Positions 28,408 to 37,808 of a stretch of DNA of 64,000 nucleotides are shown here, in pieces. This DNA is from CAVQJU01 sp963729215 (GTDB lineage: Bacteria > Acidobacteriota > Vicinamibacteria > Vicinamibacterales > CAVVIG01), in the NCBI GenBank assembly GCA_963729215.1, contig CAVSND010000025.1, forward strand, positions 1 through 64,000, given 5' to 3'. The stretch's first letter is position 1. Every line of letters starts with the position of its first letter. Position numbers and translations under genes: made by a program. The notes below the pieces were generated by a model, which saw nothing but the letters and a program-made list of their open reading frames with translations, was not told the origin of the DNA and ran no database searches.

Positions 28408-29376
28408 TTACCGCACCTGGCGCCAGGATGAATCCGGGTTGTAGACGGTCATCTTTCGGGCCGCGGCGTCGGTTCCCGGCCCCAGATCTTTTTCATGCAC
28501 GGTGCCGTCCTGGTTGACCACGAAGGTCATGACACCGGTGACGTCGTACTGCGCCGGCCAGGCAACCAGCGCGAACCCGCCGGACATCTCGCCTTTGACG
28601 ATGTAGTTCCTGGCGCCGCCCGCGGCGAGAGACCCCTGTCCCGTCAGGATCCTGAAGTAGTAGCCATGAAACGGCGACGGCTGCTCGCGGCCGGCGCCCG
28701 AGGAACGCCCACCTTCGGCGGCCTCAGCCGCCAGATCGCCGAGCGGACTACGCTTCTGACCCTTGGCTGTCGGCCAATAGAGGCCGTTCTCCTTGCCAGG
28801 ATCGCTTTGGAACTTCGTCGCGTACGTGCCCGCGGGCTTGCCGTCGTGTCCCAGTTGCGCGTAACGCTGCTGCGCGGTGACGTACGCGTGTGTTGTCTCG
28901 ATCGTCGCCAGCTCGTTGCGGCCGATCCGCCGGGCGATGACTTCTTCTTTCCCTGCCGCCGTGTCGAAGCCCCACCCACCGGCTTCCTTCACGAGCGGGA
29001 CCGGAAACGGCCAATCTTCGTTGCCGATGACGAGCGTCTTGCGACCGGGTCCCGCGTCTTCGAGATGCCACTGCTCGCCGACGGCGACGGTGAACACCTG
29101 GCGGTTCTGGCGAGCGGTCGCGGGATCGGACGAAGCAATGAGCTCCTTGCCGTCCTGGCCAAAAATGGCCAGCAACTGGTCGAGATTTCCAGCCCTCACC
29201 GTTTCAACCAGCGCCTTGACCGCGTCTTCGGGAGACCCGAACGTGCGGTGCTGAGCGGCCTGGGCCGCGGCCCTGCTCGACAGCACCAGGATTCCAATCA
29301 GCGCGAAGGCGCATGCCAGCGCAACTGCGCCGCGTTCGAGCCTGCCGGCGATGTCCAATCGATTTCGGGTGTTCAT
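28408..29376 (-). CDS. DUF2950 family secreted protein
   Basis: A 322-residue product started at ATG 29376 (the frame is open further upstream, inside the previous gene). N-terminal signal or anchor helix ACAFALIGILVLSS, then the DUF2950 features: FGSPEDAVKALVETVRAGN, NEDWPFPVPLVKEAGGWGFD, the central HGYYFRILTGQG and a C-terminal DVTGVMTFVVNQDGTVHEKDLG. Function of the family is unknown; it is exported and very often paired with DUF3300, as here, 25 bases downstream of it in the same operon. Confidence 0.85.
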   Translation of the reverse strand: MNTRNRLDIAGRLERGAVALACAFALIGILVLSSRAAAQAAQHRTFGSPEDAVKALVETVRAGNLDQLLAIFGQDGKELIASSDPATARQNRQVFTVAVGEQWHLEDAGPGRKTLVIGNEDWPFPVPLVKEAGGWGFDTAAGKEEVIARRIGRNELATIETTHAYVTAQQRYAQLGHDGKPAGTYATKFQSDPGKENGLYWPTAKGQKRSPLGDLAAEAAEGGRSSGAGREQPSPFHGYYFRILTGQGSLAAGGARNYIVKGEMSGGFALVAWPAQYDVTGVMTFVVNQDGTVHEKDLGPGTDAAARKMTVYNPDSSWRQVR

Positions 29377-29401
29377 CTCGACCGCCTTTGGGAAACGCCG
29401 G

Positions 29402-30736
29402 TCATCGCCGGCGTCCGCCGCCGCCACCGCGCGAACTGCTGCGGCTGCTCTGCCCGCGAGAGCTGGAGGAACGTTGCGAGGCTCCGCTCGAGTAACCCGA
29501 GAACGCGTCGGAGCCGCCGCTCCGTTGACTGACCGCCTGACTTCCGCTCGCATCGCCATAGCCGCGCGCTTCCGTGCTCCCGGTGCGGCTCGACCGTTGT
29601 GCCGGCGCCGACGTCCCCTGCTGCGTCACACGCTGCGCCGGCGGACTCTGCTGGGTGGTCCGCTGCGACGCGGCGCCTTGCGCCGACGCGCTCTGCGCCT
29701 GCGTACTTCGCTGAGTGCGTTGTGCCTGTGATTCGGGACGGTTTTCCTGCCGCGTCTGCGAACGGTCGGTGCGTTGCTCCTGCGTGGACTCGAGACGGTC
29801 GCTTCGTTGTTCCTGACTGTTCTCCAGGCGTTCGGTCCGCTGTTCCTGGGTGTTCTCCAGGCGATCGCTCCGTTCGTCGACGAGGTCTTCGCGGTGATCC
29901 ATCCAGTCCTCGCGGGCATCCTCGCGGTGGTCGTAGTAGTCGTCCCAGGCGTTGTTGTACATGTACGGGCTGCCGTGCCAGCCGTACGGACCGTAGTAGT
30001 AGTTGTTGTTCATCGCGGCGCCAATCGCGATACCCGCGGTGAACCCGATGACGCCGGCGGCGACGGCGGCGTCAGCATTGCTATTGTCCTCGACGATGAT
30101 CGTGGTGTTCGTTGTCGTCGGCGCCTGCGTGTAGATCACTTCCGTGTTGTACTGCGGGACGTACACCACTTGAGGATTGGCCGGCTCGATGACGATCACG
30201 TTCTGCCCCTCGGGCGTCGTTTTCGTCGCAACTTCCTGCTGCGGTGTGCTCTTCAGCGTCCCGACGTTCTGCGCCTGATGCCTGAGTCGCTGGATGGCGT
30301 CGAGGACCGAGCTTCGATCGGCCGCAAACGCCTGACCGAGGAGCGTCGTCCACGCGATTTGCCCGGCCATCTTCGCGACGACCTGGGGGAAGAGCGCCAG
30401 GGCGACGAAGCTCGGATCGAACCCCGCTTTCACGGCGGCGTCCTGAAGCTGCGTGCCTTTCAGCTTCTGATTCTTCTTCAGCCATCCGTCGAGCTCGGTG
30501 ATTTTCGCGGGCGTGGTGGCGCTCATCAGCATCTGCGCGAGCAACGGGTCCGGATAGAGAGCGATTGGCGCAAGGAGCTGATCGAGTGTGCCTGACGGCG
30601 GCCGTCCAGCCTGTGCCTGCGGCGCGGCCTGATCTTTGGGCGATCCACACGCGACGAACAACACCGCTGCCACCGTCAACACCGTCAACTGGGCAACGAC
30701 GCGCGTTGTCATAGGCGACCCATTGGTGAGTCTCAT
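29402..30736 (-). CDS. DUF3300 lipoprotein with arginine/glutamine-rich tail
   Basis: A 444-residue product from ATG 30736, or ATG 30712. Lipobox LFVAC gives membrane anchoring. Residues ~40-190 are the DUF3300 domain (LLAPIALYPDPLLAQMLMSAT, then PQVVYVPQYN). A short hydrophobic stretch and a Tyr/Asn/Gly patch follow. The C-terminal 180 residues are low complexity: an 11-residue repeat of the type 'Q-E-Q-R-x-x-R-L-E-N-x', then Ser/Gln/Arg-rich sequence ending GGGGGRRR. The tail may bind acidic polymers or nucleic acid (inference). First gene of the pair with DUF2950. Confidence 0.85.
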   Translation of the reverse strand: MRLTNGSPMTTRVVAQLTVLTVAAVLFVACGSPKDQAAPQAQAGRPPSGTLDQLLAPIALYPDPLLAQMLMSATTPAKITELDGWLKKNQKLKGTQLQDAAVKAGFDPSFVALALFPQVVAKMAGQIAWTTLLGQAFAADRSSVLDAIQRLRHQAQNVGTLKSTPQQEVATKTTPEGQNVIVIEPANPQVVYVPQYNTEVIYTQAPTTTNTTIIVEDNSNADAAVAAGVIGFTAGIAIGAAMNNNYYYGPYGWHGSPYMYNNAWDDYYDHREDAREDWMDHREDLVDERSDRLENTQEQRTERLENSQEQRSDRLESTQEQRTDRSQTRQENRPESQAQRTQRSTQAQSASAQGAASQRTTQQSPPAQRVTQQGTSAPAQRSSRTGSTEARGYGDASGSQAVSQRSGGSDAFSGYSSGASQRSSSSRGQSSRSSSRGGGGGRRR

Positions 30737-30958
30737 GTCCACCTGGTTGTGACAGTCCGGAGATATGGTAACGCCACGCGCCTCAGCACGCGATGTGCCG
30801 CCACGCACGGCGCCTGGCGCTAACACCTAAGTGGCTCAATCAGAATGAGTTGAGGAACGCGGTGGACGCAGGCGCGCACGCGGGGCCTCCATCTCGCCGG
30901 AGAGGCTCCCAACTGCCGGAGGCATCCGCCATCAGGTCCTTGACGGTGCGTGACTGGA

Positions 30959-31780
30959 CTAACCGCTGACGAAGGACAGCAGGTCGGCGTTGATCTGGTC
31001 TTTGTGGGTCGAGCACATGCCGTGCGGCAGCCCTGGGTACACTTTGAGCGTCGAGCCCTTGACCAGTTTCGACGACAGCATGGCGGAGGCGCCGATCGGC
31101 ACGATCTGGTCATCGTCGCCGTGCAGAATCAGCGTCGGCACGTCGAATTTCTTCAGGTCTTCCGTCAGGTCGGTTTCCGAAAATGCCTTGATGCAATCGA
31201 TGACCGCTTTGTGCCCAGCCTGCATCCCCTGGAGCCAGAAGGAGTCGCGCAGGCCCTGCGACACCCTGGCGCCCGGCCGGTTGGCGCCGTAGAACGGCGC
31301 GCTGAGATCCTTGAAGAACTGCGAACGATCGCCGATGACGCCTGCGCGGATGTCGTCGAATACCTTCATCGGCAGGCCGTCCGGGTTGCTGTCCGTCTTC
31401 AGCATGAGCGGCGTCACGGCGCCGATCAGCACGGCTTTCGACACGCGCGTCGTCCCGTGGCGCCCGATGTACCGCGCCACTTCCCCGCCGCCGGTCGAGT
31501 GGCCGACGTGAATGACGTTGCGCAGGTCAAGGGCCTCGACCAGCGCGGCGACATCGTCCGCGTACGTGTCCATGTCGTTGCCGTTCCACGGCTGACTCGA
31601 TCGGCCGTGGCCGCGACGATCGTGAGCGATACACCGGAAGCCGCGTGAGGCCAGGAACACCATCTGGTCCTCCCAGGCGTCAGCGCTGAGCGGCCAGCCG
31701 TGACTGAACACGATCGGCAATCCCTCGCCCCAGTCCTTGAAATAGATCTCGGTGCCGTCCTTCGTCGTAATTGTGCTCAT
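30959..31780 (-). CDS. Alpha/beta hydrolase (non-heme chloroperoxidase type)
   Basis: A 273-residue enzyme from ATG 31780. The nucleophile elbow GHSTGGGE (Ser near 97), acid in HGDDDQIVP and His in LPHGMC form the catalytic triad. Opening DGTEIYFKDWG and HGWPLSADAWEDQM are characteristic of the cofactor-free haloperoxidase/arylesterase group. It probably acts as an esterase or perhydrolase in vivo. No signal peptide, so it is cytoplasmic. Monocistronic. Confidence 0.88.
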   Translation of the reverse strand: MSTITTKDGTEIYFKDWGEGLPIVFSHGWPLSADAWEDQMVFLASRGFRCIAHDRRGHGRSSQPWNGNDMDTYADDVAALVEALDLRNVIHVGHSTGGGEVARYIGRHGTTRVSKAVLIGAVTPLMLKTDSNPDGLPMKVFDDIRAGVIGDRSQFFKDLSAPFYGANRPGARVSQGLRDSFWLQGMQAGHKAVIDCIKAFSETDLTEDLKKFDVPTLILHGDDDQIVPIGASAMLSSKLVKGSTLKVYPGLPHGMCSTHKDQINADLLSFVSG

Positions 31781-31850
31781 TCGCGATCTCCCGCTCCCAA
31801 GTGTAAGAGATCCATTGGAAAAGACAGGCGGGCGTCCCCGCTGGAGACCG

Positions 31851-32534
31851 CTAAGGCGCCGAAACAGCATGTCCGTCGATTTCAGCGTACTGGTAGGTCA
31901 TCTGCATCGTCGCGGGACCGAGGAGGCGCACATGGGCGTTCGACTTCAGCGACACCGGCACAATCGCGCCGTCGATCCGATCGTACGACCAGAGGACCTC
32001 GACGTTGGTGATCCAGAATGACGGGTTCTTCGCCAGCCGTCCCTGAAGGCGCACGAGGCGGCCCTCTTCCGGCGCCAGAAACATCCGGCCTGCGACGAGC
32101 TCTCGCTCCTTACGCCGCGGCGACAACAAGATGTTGGCGAGTCCTTCCTCGTCGATGCCGCTCGGCTGAAACGTGTAATTCGCGCGGTCGAGCGACGAAC
32201 GCGCCGATTGCCCGTTGGCGATGATCTCCCGCTCCCCGTCCAGTACCGCACGCAGCGCCTTCGTGATGGCGCCGGACCCCTCTTCTTCCATCACGTCGTA
32301 TCGGAACCCGGTGCGCGGCGAATACTCGGTGACAACTTCCAGGCGTCCGCTTCGGCCGGCGTTGGTGGCTTCGAGCCGGCGCGTCGCGCGATACGGATGC
32401 TGCGTGTCGTCCTGTTCGAGGAACCGCCGAATCGAATGATCGGCGGCGTCAGGAATCGTCGCGTGAAGAGTTGCGGCGAGGCTCAGTCCCGTGAGGAGCA
32501 ACAGGGCGTGTGAGAGCCGGCGATCGATGCGCAC
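31851..32534 (-). CDS. Secreted protein, unknown
   Basis: A 227-residue exported protein (signal LLLLTGLSLAATLHA). The mature part is strand rich. It has a Y-R-A-T-R-R-L-E-A opening and the segments FLAPEEGRLVRLQGRLAKNPSFWITNVEV and IVPVSLKSNAHVRLLGPATMQMTYQY. This layout recalls periplasmic lipid- or lipoprotein-binding folds (LolA/RseB type) in general terms, without a firm family match. Monocistronic. Confidence 0.6.
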   Translation of the reverse strand: MRIDRRLSHALLLLTGLSLAATLHATIPDAADHSIRRFLEQDDTQHPYRATRRLEATNAGRSGRLEVVTEYSPRTGFRYDVMEEEGSGAITKALRAVLDGEREIIANGQSARSSLDRANYTFQPSGIDEEGLANILLSPRRKERELVAGRMFLAPEEGRLVRLQGRLAKNPSFWITNVEVLWSYDRIDGAIVPVSLKSNAHVRLLGPATMQMTYQYAEIDGHAVSAP

Positions 32535-32767
32535 GCACGCCGCATGTGCAGCGATCGTGCCGTTGCTGAAAGCGCCGTCACGGCGAACGCTGCGGTCGCG
32601 ATCGAGTTGAAGAGGACGGGTCGGGAGGCTACGTGCGCCTCCCGTCGATGGGGTGGGATTGATGTCGCCTTCCTGAGCAGAAGACGAGCGATGCTCTGCG
32701 ACGAATTAGAGCAATCGAGATGCCAGTGCGATTGGGATATGGCTCTGCTCTTGCTGCGCCGCTTCAC

Positions 32768-32881
32768 ATGGAACTAATCACCGTCGGCGCGATGTTCGTG
32801 GCGGGAATTGGCGTGGGCCTTGGCGGATCGGTCCTGGTGCTCAGGGCCGCGCTGTGGGGTATCGGCCGCCAGATCGTCTGA
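32768..32881 (+). CDS. Very small membrane protein (37 residues)
   Basis: ATG to TGA gives 37 residues with one Gly-rich hydrophobic helix (ITVGAMFVAGIGVGLGGSVLVL) broken across the text here as residues 4-25, then a cationic end. No strong ribosome binding site. The composition is membrane-like rather than random, but nothing else supports it. Confidence 0.3.
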   Translation: MELITVGAMFVAGIGVGLGGSVLVLRAALWGIGRQIV

Positions 32882-32990
32882 AATGCAAACACATTGAGGA
32901 GCCGATCACGACACACAGCTGATAGGACCGTTCACCGATGGCGTTCGGCACCGTCCCGCTCGGTTCGCTGATCGGCGGCCCCGGTTGCAG

Positions 32991-33290
32991 CTACCGCTCA
33001 GTGAGCCGCTTCATCACGCCCGCCTCTTCCACGTCGCGCCACTGACCGTTCACCCGCACGACGAAACGTCCCACGAGCCGGTTGCTTCGAACATCATCCA
33101 CACGGAATCCGATGTCGTTCCCCGAGATGATCCGGGCTGGCTCATCCTGCCCTGGAGGCAGCGTGCGCGGTGTCAAGGGCGGCGCCGGCTGAACGGGCGC
33201 CTGCGCATACGCCCACATGCCCACGAGGAGCATCGAGACAAGCCACACGGCGATCAGGATCGACATCTTCCGCATCTCACCCTCCTTCAT
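32991..33290 (-). CDS. Small exported protein, unknown
   Basis: A 99-residue product; ATG 33275 is an alternative start with the same signal helix (ILIAVWLVSMLLVGMWAYAQA). After a Pro-rich spacer the mature 55 residues contain GNDIGFRVDDVRSNRLVGRFVVRVNGQWRD in two parts around a V-R-S-N turn, likely a small beta domain. GGAGGG precedes the ATG at 33290. Unknown function. Confidence 0.6.
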   Translation of the reverse strand: MKEGEMRKMSILIAVWLVSMLLVGMWAYAQAPVQPAPPLTPRTLPPGQDEPARIISGNDIGFRVDDVRSNRLVGRFVVRVNGQWRDVEEAGVMKRLTER

Positions 33291-33359
33291 CTCTCAACCC
33301 TTCGGGGAATATCCTTCGTGATTAGACGCCTTCCCGTCGAAATAGCTTGCGCCTGACGC

Positions 33360-33851
33360 CTATTCGGCTGGTCCCGTCGATCGAGAGGGCTCGGCGAACA
33401 TGTCTTCGAACACCCGATAGTGGTCGCCGTTCATGCCCAGTGCGGCGTAGGCCGCCTGGGCCGGCAGGTTCGTCGTATCGACATACAGCCGCAGGCCTCC
33501 CGCGCCCGCGGCCAGGGCCTCGCGCCTTGCCGTGTTGTACAGCGTTCGTAGAACGTCACGACCGCGCGCGTCCGGCACCACGAACACCGACTGAATCCAC
33601 CACACCATGCGATTTCGCCAGTCGCTCCACTCGAACGTGATCAGCAACTGCCCGACCACGCGGCCATCGAGTTCGGCCACCCAGTAGCGTCCGGGCGCCC
33701 GCGACTCGAGCAACGCACGGATGCCGCGCCGAAGCGTCTCCTCGTCCAGGCGCATCCGCTCTGTTTCTTCGGCCAGCGCCAGGTTGCCTGCGATCAGCCA
33801 TTCGAGATCCTGAACGCCGGCAGGGCGGACTGTCGGCTTGCCATCATTCAT
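33360..33851 (-). CDS. GNAT-family N-acetyltransferase
   Basis: A 163-residue enzyme. Strand-helix pattern of GNAT: VRPAGVQDLEWLIAGN, the core strand WVAELDGRVVGQLLITFEW, the acetyl-CoA loop VVPDARGRDVLRTL (a Q/R-x-x-G-x-G/A-like motif, here A-R-G-R-D), and the C-terminal LYVDTTNLPAQAAYAALGM. It acetylates an amine of an unknown small molecule or protein. Monocistronic. Confidence 0.85.
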   Translation of the reverse strand: MNDGKPTVRPAGVQDLEWLIAGNLALAEETERMRLDEETLRRGIRALLESRAPGRYWVAELDGRVVGQLLITFEWSDWRNRMVWWIQSVFVVPDARGRDVLRTLYNTARREALAAGAGGLRLYVDTTNLPAQAAYAALGMNGDHYRVFEDMFAEPSRSTGPAE

Positions 33852-34072
33852 ACAATCGTTTTTCCCCGTTATCTCCGCCGGCGCGGCCGATCACAATCTT
33901 GTTAGTGCGACGGCGCGGACGGATTCAAGTGGGTGGCTTGATGCGACACACCTTTGCCTCGAAATAGCACACTTTTGAGCCTCACCGCCTGATCTGGCTC
34001 ACGTTAAACCACAGATGGCGCTCATGATCCTCAGCAATTCACCGTGGTCCGACTGTTGCACACTGCGATGAC

Positions 34073-34348
34073 ATGGCTTCTTCCACGAGCGCCGCCCGAC
34101 GTCTCCAGGATTGGTTCCTCGCGTTTTCCGGCCTCGGCGTGGTGGTGTCCGGCATGGCCGCCATCGACGAGACTGCTCGCGGATATCTGTTCAACGCTCT
34201 GCACGGAGATCTTCCGCCGATTCCGATCGCGTTCCGCTTTCATACCATCGCGGGACATGTCGCCGAGATCTTTCCGGTGACCGACTCATCGTTCGTCGCC
34301 CTGGGCCTCGTGGCGTTCCTGCTCGTCATCTTCATGTTTCGAATGTAA
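34073..34348 (+). CDS. Small membrane protein, unknown
   Basis: A 91-residue protein with hydrophobic segments at about 14-30 and 72-90 and a loop containing HTIAGHVAEIF (two His). No family recognised. A family-2 repeat element begins a few bases after its stop and may terminate it. Confidence 0.5.
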   Translation: MASSTSAARRLQDWFLAFSGLGVVVSGMAAIDETARGYLFNALHGDLPPIPIAFRFHTIAGHVAEIFPVTDSSFVALGLVAFLLVIFMFRM

Positions 34349-34353
34349 GACGT

Positions 34354-34428
34354 CGAAATTCGACGTTCGACGTTTTCCGTTTTCCGTTTTGCGTTTCCAG
34401 GTTCAGGCTGCGTTCTTCAGCAGCCTGC
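34354..34428 (+). repeat. Heptamer/hairpin element, family 2
   Basis: CGTT recurs every 7 bases (34364, 34371, 34378, 34385, 34392), followed by the hairpin CAGGCTGC (34404-34411) and GCAGCCTG (34420-34427). It lies between convergent genes. Confidence 0.7.
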
Positions 34429-34430
34429 CG

Positions 34431-36127
34431 CTATCGGTTCTGCGTAAACGCCCGGGCCCCGACAATTCCCCGCCCTTCCTCGATCGTCACAATCTGGTTC
34501 GCCGCCACGCCCATGACCGCCTCCGTCCGTCCCGAGGGCCATCGCACTTCGATGCGATCGGCGCGCGCGGCAGCGCCGAGGCCGAAATGCGCGCGCAGAT
34601 CGTTTTGACTCAGGTAGCTCGAACCAGCCTTCACGTCACGCATCTGCGTCCTGGATCCCGCGGTGAGCCGGATGCGCGCGCCAATGGCCTGCAGTGTTGG
34701 CGCCAGCGCCGCGCAGCTGCACCAGCAGCGAATTCCCGCGATTCCCGCCGTCGTTGCGCAGCAGCTCCGCGTCCTGGCCGTTGTTGGTCACGAGCAGATC
34801 GAGGTCGCCGTCGTTATCGATGTCGCCGACCGCGAGGCCCCGGCCGACCTTCTCCACGGCGAACGCGGGTCCTGACGTGCGGCCGACTTCCTCGAACCGC
34901 CGCAGCGTGGTATTGCGGAACAGGAGCTTTCGCTGCAAATACGTCGAACCCGCGCGGAATTGCGGCGCGTTGTCGAGGATGTGCCCGTTGGCGATGGCGA
35001 TGTCGAGCTGGCCGTCGTTGTCGAAATCCAGGAACGCGACGCCAAAGCCGACGAACGGCAGCGTGGGAAACCCGATGCCGCTTTCGATCGTGGCGTATCC
35101 GAACAGGCCGCGCTGCAGGCCGCGATCGAGCGTGTGCATCTCGAAATCGAGGTTCGTGACCACCAGGTCCAGGCGGCCGTCGCCATCGTAGTCGCCCGTG
35201 TCGATGCCCATCCCCGCGCGCGCGCGGCCATCTGACGCGAGGGCGATGCCGGACACGAGCCCCGTTTCCGTAAACCGCAGGCCGCCGGCGTTGTGGAACA
35301 GAAAGTTCGGCATCGTGTCGTTGGCGACGAACACGTCAGGTCTTCCGTCGTCGTCGTAGTCGCCGATGACGATGCCGAGGCCGTTGGACTTCAGCGCGCC
35401 GACGCCGGACGCCGCGCTCACGTCCGTGAAGACGCCGCCGCCGTCATTGCGGTACACCGTGCTCGACAGCGGGTCGTACTTCAGCGGATGGCAGTAGAAC
35501 CGCAACCCCCGGCGGGCGTCGCCGCAAAAGGGACTGTGTGCGCGATCGGCGTCGACATAGTTCACGACCCACAGATCGAGATCGCCGTCGCCATCCAGAT
35601 CGGCAAACGCGCAGCCGGTACTCCAGCGCGGATCGCCGACGTGAGCGGTGGCCGTCACATCCTCGAAGACGCCGCCGCCGCGATTGTGGTACAGCGCGTT
35701 CGGCCCGTAGTTCGTGATGTACAGATCCGGGCGGCCGTCGCCGTCGTAATCGCCCGCGCAGGCGCCCATGCCATACGCGCGATGCTGGATGCCGGATCGA
35801 TCGGTGACGTCTTCGAACGTGCCGTTGCCGCGATTGTGATACAGGCGGTGACGCGCGCGGCGGTCGAGGGCCGCATCGGCCAGCGGACCCTCCATCGACC
35901 AGGAAGATATCAATCCACCCGTCACCGTCGTAGTCGAAGAACAGGCCGCCCGACCCCATCGTCTCCACGAGATGTTTCTCGGAGCTCGCGCCGCTCGTGT
36001 GGTGGAAGAGGACGCCGGCCTGGCGGGCGATGTCGACAAACTGCGGAGGAGGGTCGCCCACGCCGGACACGAGCGCGACCGCGGTCGCGGTCACGGCTGT
36101 GGCCAGCCCCAGCGCGGCCAGGTTCAC
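34431..36127 (-). CDS. CRTAC1-family FG-GAP / ASPIC-UnbV protein (frameshifted)
   Basis: A reconstructed product of about 564 residues with an N-terminal signal. Six or more FG-GAP-like calcium-binding motifs (DYDGDG, DLDGDGDLD, DYDDDG, DFDNDG, DIDNDG) form a beta-propeller, and a C-terminal ASPIC/UnbV domain ends with IEVRWPSGRTE. An extra base in the CCC at 35888-35890 and one near 34692 break the frame; removing both restores it. It overlaps the upstream TPR gene by 4 bases, so the two are coupled. Such pairs are frequent in Acidobacteriota. The surface role is unknown. Confidence 0.85.
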
Positions 36128-37503
36128 CGGCCGCCGCCCTGATTGGGAGCGGGCGAGCGAGGCGCCTCGTCTCGCCGTTCCTCCTGCTCGACCTCGCGCG
36201 CGATGTTCCGCCGGCGCTCATCGAGCTTCTCGCGGCGAACGCGCTCGAACAGCTCGAATTCGCGTGCGGCCTCGGCCGTCCGGCCGAGGCGCGTGTACGC
36301 CGTCGCGAGCGCGTATCGCGTTTCGTACCGGTCGGGCAGCAGTTCCAGGGCGCGATTGAACGCGGTGACGGCTTCCGCGTCGCGTCCGGCGTCGAGGTAA
36401 AGCTGGCCGATGCCGGCGTGGGCCTGCCCGTCACGAGGGTCGATCAGGAGCGCCGCCAGCAGCTCGCCGAACGCATCGTCCTCACGGCCATGCGCCGCGC
36501 AGGCGCCGGCGAGTTCCTTGCGAATGCCCGGATTGTTCGGATCGAGCCGTGCCGCCTGGTCAAACGCGTCGATCGCCCCCGCCAGATCGCCTTCGACCTG
36601 CGCGAGCCGTCCGATGCCGACAAGGAGGGAGGCGCGCCCAAGAAGGACACCGGGAAGCGCGGCTTGATACTCGCGCCGTGCGCTCCCGACGCGTGCTTCG
36701 GCTTCATCGCGCTGCCCGCGCGCAAAGTGCGCGAGCGCCGAATTCCCCCTCTCTTCCCCACTTGTGCCAACCATCCGTTCGAGCGATGCGGCCGCTTCCC
36801 CGAACCGCCCGGCCCGCAGCAGCGCGAAGCCTTCCTCGGCAGCCTCGTCCGCGACGATGGGCGTGCGCGACAGGGTGTCGGCGAGCGCGTCGAGCGTCAG
36901 GAACGGCGCGGCCGCTGGCCGCGCGCCTGTTGTTCCCAGGCGCTGATACGTGTCCGTCAGCTGCCTGCGGGCCAGCGCCTGATCCGCCGTGCTTTCTGTA
37001 CCCGGACGCCTGGCCACGTAATAGGCCTTCACCGCGTCGCGCGGGTCGGACGTCCACGCGGCCCTGAACGCACTCGCGGCCTCGCCGGGTCGTCCTGTCG
37101 CCTCGAACGTCAGCGCCCGCAGCAGGTGGAGATCCGCCGCTGACGGCTTGAGCGCCGCGGCCGCGTCGAATTCGCGCAACGCGTCGGTGTGGCGGCCACG
37201 GGCGCGATACGTGACGCCGAGTTCCACGTGCAGCGCGTACGCGCGCGGGGCGGCAGCGCCCGGAAGCTCGCGGGCCACGCGAGCCTCGAGCGCGAGGATG
37301 TTGCGGTCCCACTCGACCACCGCGGTCCGCATTTTGCGGGCGGCGGCATGTATGTCGTTCGACCGCGCAGGCTCGGCCTGCCCGGCCGCGACGGCCAGTT
37401 CGCGAACGGACTGGACGAACGCGTCCAGCTGCGCGTGAGCTGCCGTCGGGCGCAGTACGAGCGCGAAGGCGGCTCCCAGCGTGAACAACAAGCGCGTGCG
37501 CAT
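36124..37503 (-). CDS. Exported tetratricopeptide-repeat protein
   Basis: A 459-residue protein with signal peptide FTLGAAFALVLRPTAAHA. Repeated helix pairs of TPR type, for example YALHVELGVTYRARGRHTDA, AHAGIGQLYLDAGRDAEAV and YALATAYTRLGRTAEAAREF, cover most of its length; the end is charged (EQEERRDEAPRS). It is the first gene of an overlapping pair with the CRTAC1 protein and probably forms a periplasmic complex with it (inference). Confidence 0.85.
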   Translation of the reverse strand: MRTRLLFTLGAAFALVLRPTAAHAQLDAFVQSVRELAVAAGQAEPARSNDIHAAARKMRTAVVEWDRNILALEARVARELPGAAAPRAYALHVELGVTYRARGRHTDALREFDAAAALKPSAADLHLLRALTFEATGRPGEAASAFRAAWTSDPRDAVKAYYVARRPGTESTADQALARRQLTDTYQRLGTTGARPAAAPFLTLDALADTLSRTPIVADEAAEEGFALLRAGRFGEAAASLERMVGTSGEERGNSALAHFARGQRDEAEARVGSARREYQAALPGVLLGRASLLVGIGRLAQVEGDLAGAIDAFDQAARLDPNNPGIRKELAGACAAHGREDDAFGELLAALLIDPRDGQAHAGIGQLYLDAGRDAEAVTAFNRALELLPDRYETRYALATAYTRLGRTAEAAREFELFERVRREKLDERRRNIAREVEQEERRDEAPRSPAPNQGGGR

Positions 37504-37526
37504 CAGGGTTCGATCACTCTGGAGAG

Positions 37527-37618
37527 CGCAGAGACGAGATCAACGCAGAGATCGCGGAGATCGCGGAGATAAACGCCTCCGCGATCTTTGCGATCTCTGC
37601 GTTGACCACGTCTCTGCG
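37527..37618. repeat. Long hairpin element (41-bp arms)
   Basis: Arms 37527-37567 and 37578-37618 are inverted copies with about four mismatches around a 10-base loop; the arms contain CGCAGAGA and GATCGCGGA units. Related CGCAGAGA-type palindromes occur between genes in many bacteria. It separates the divergent TPR and TonB genes. Confidence 0.75.
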
Positions 37619-37703
37619 TGCTCTCGGTCCGGAGGATTCTACTCACGACGTTCGGTTAACCGGATCGCGATAAGAAAAACATGGACGATTCGTCAAAAAC
37701 GTA

Positions 37704-37733
37704 TTGACAGACCGTCAGGATGAAGCGTATAGC
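37704..37733 (+). promoter_or_regulatory. Sigma-70-type promoter of the TonB receptor
   Basis: TTGACA at 37704-37709 and TATAGC at 37728-37733 with an 18-base spacer, about 75 bases upstream of the start codon. Confidence 0.55.
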
Positions 37734-37808
37734 CTTACTGCACACTTACGAGTATTAACCCAAATGTGTAGGTTGACTAGACACAGAAACTGATCCGAGG
37801 GAGGGAGC

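Noticed and set aside
26882..28444. 520-residue plus-strand open frame opposite the PQQ dehydrogenase
   Set aside because: It is antisense to a gene with clear heme and propeller motifs, and its composition is Arg/Ala/His-rich, as expected for an unintended frame in high-GC DNA.
31826..31845. CGTCCCCGCTGG sequence resembling the family-1 core on the minus strand
   Set aside because: Only about 11 bases match and the TCAGG block is missing; it lies outside the accessory stretches.
35293..37143. 616-residue plus-strand open frame opposite the CRTAC1 and TPR genes
   Set aside because: Same reason: it mirrors two well-supported genes and has no recognisable domain.
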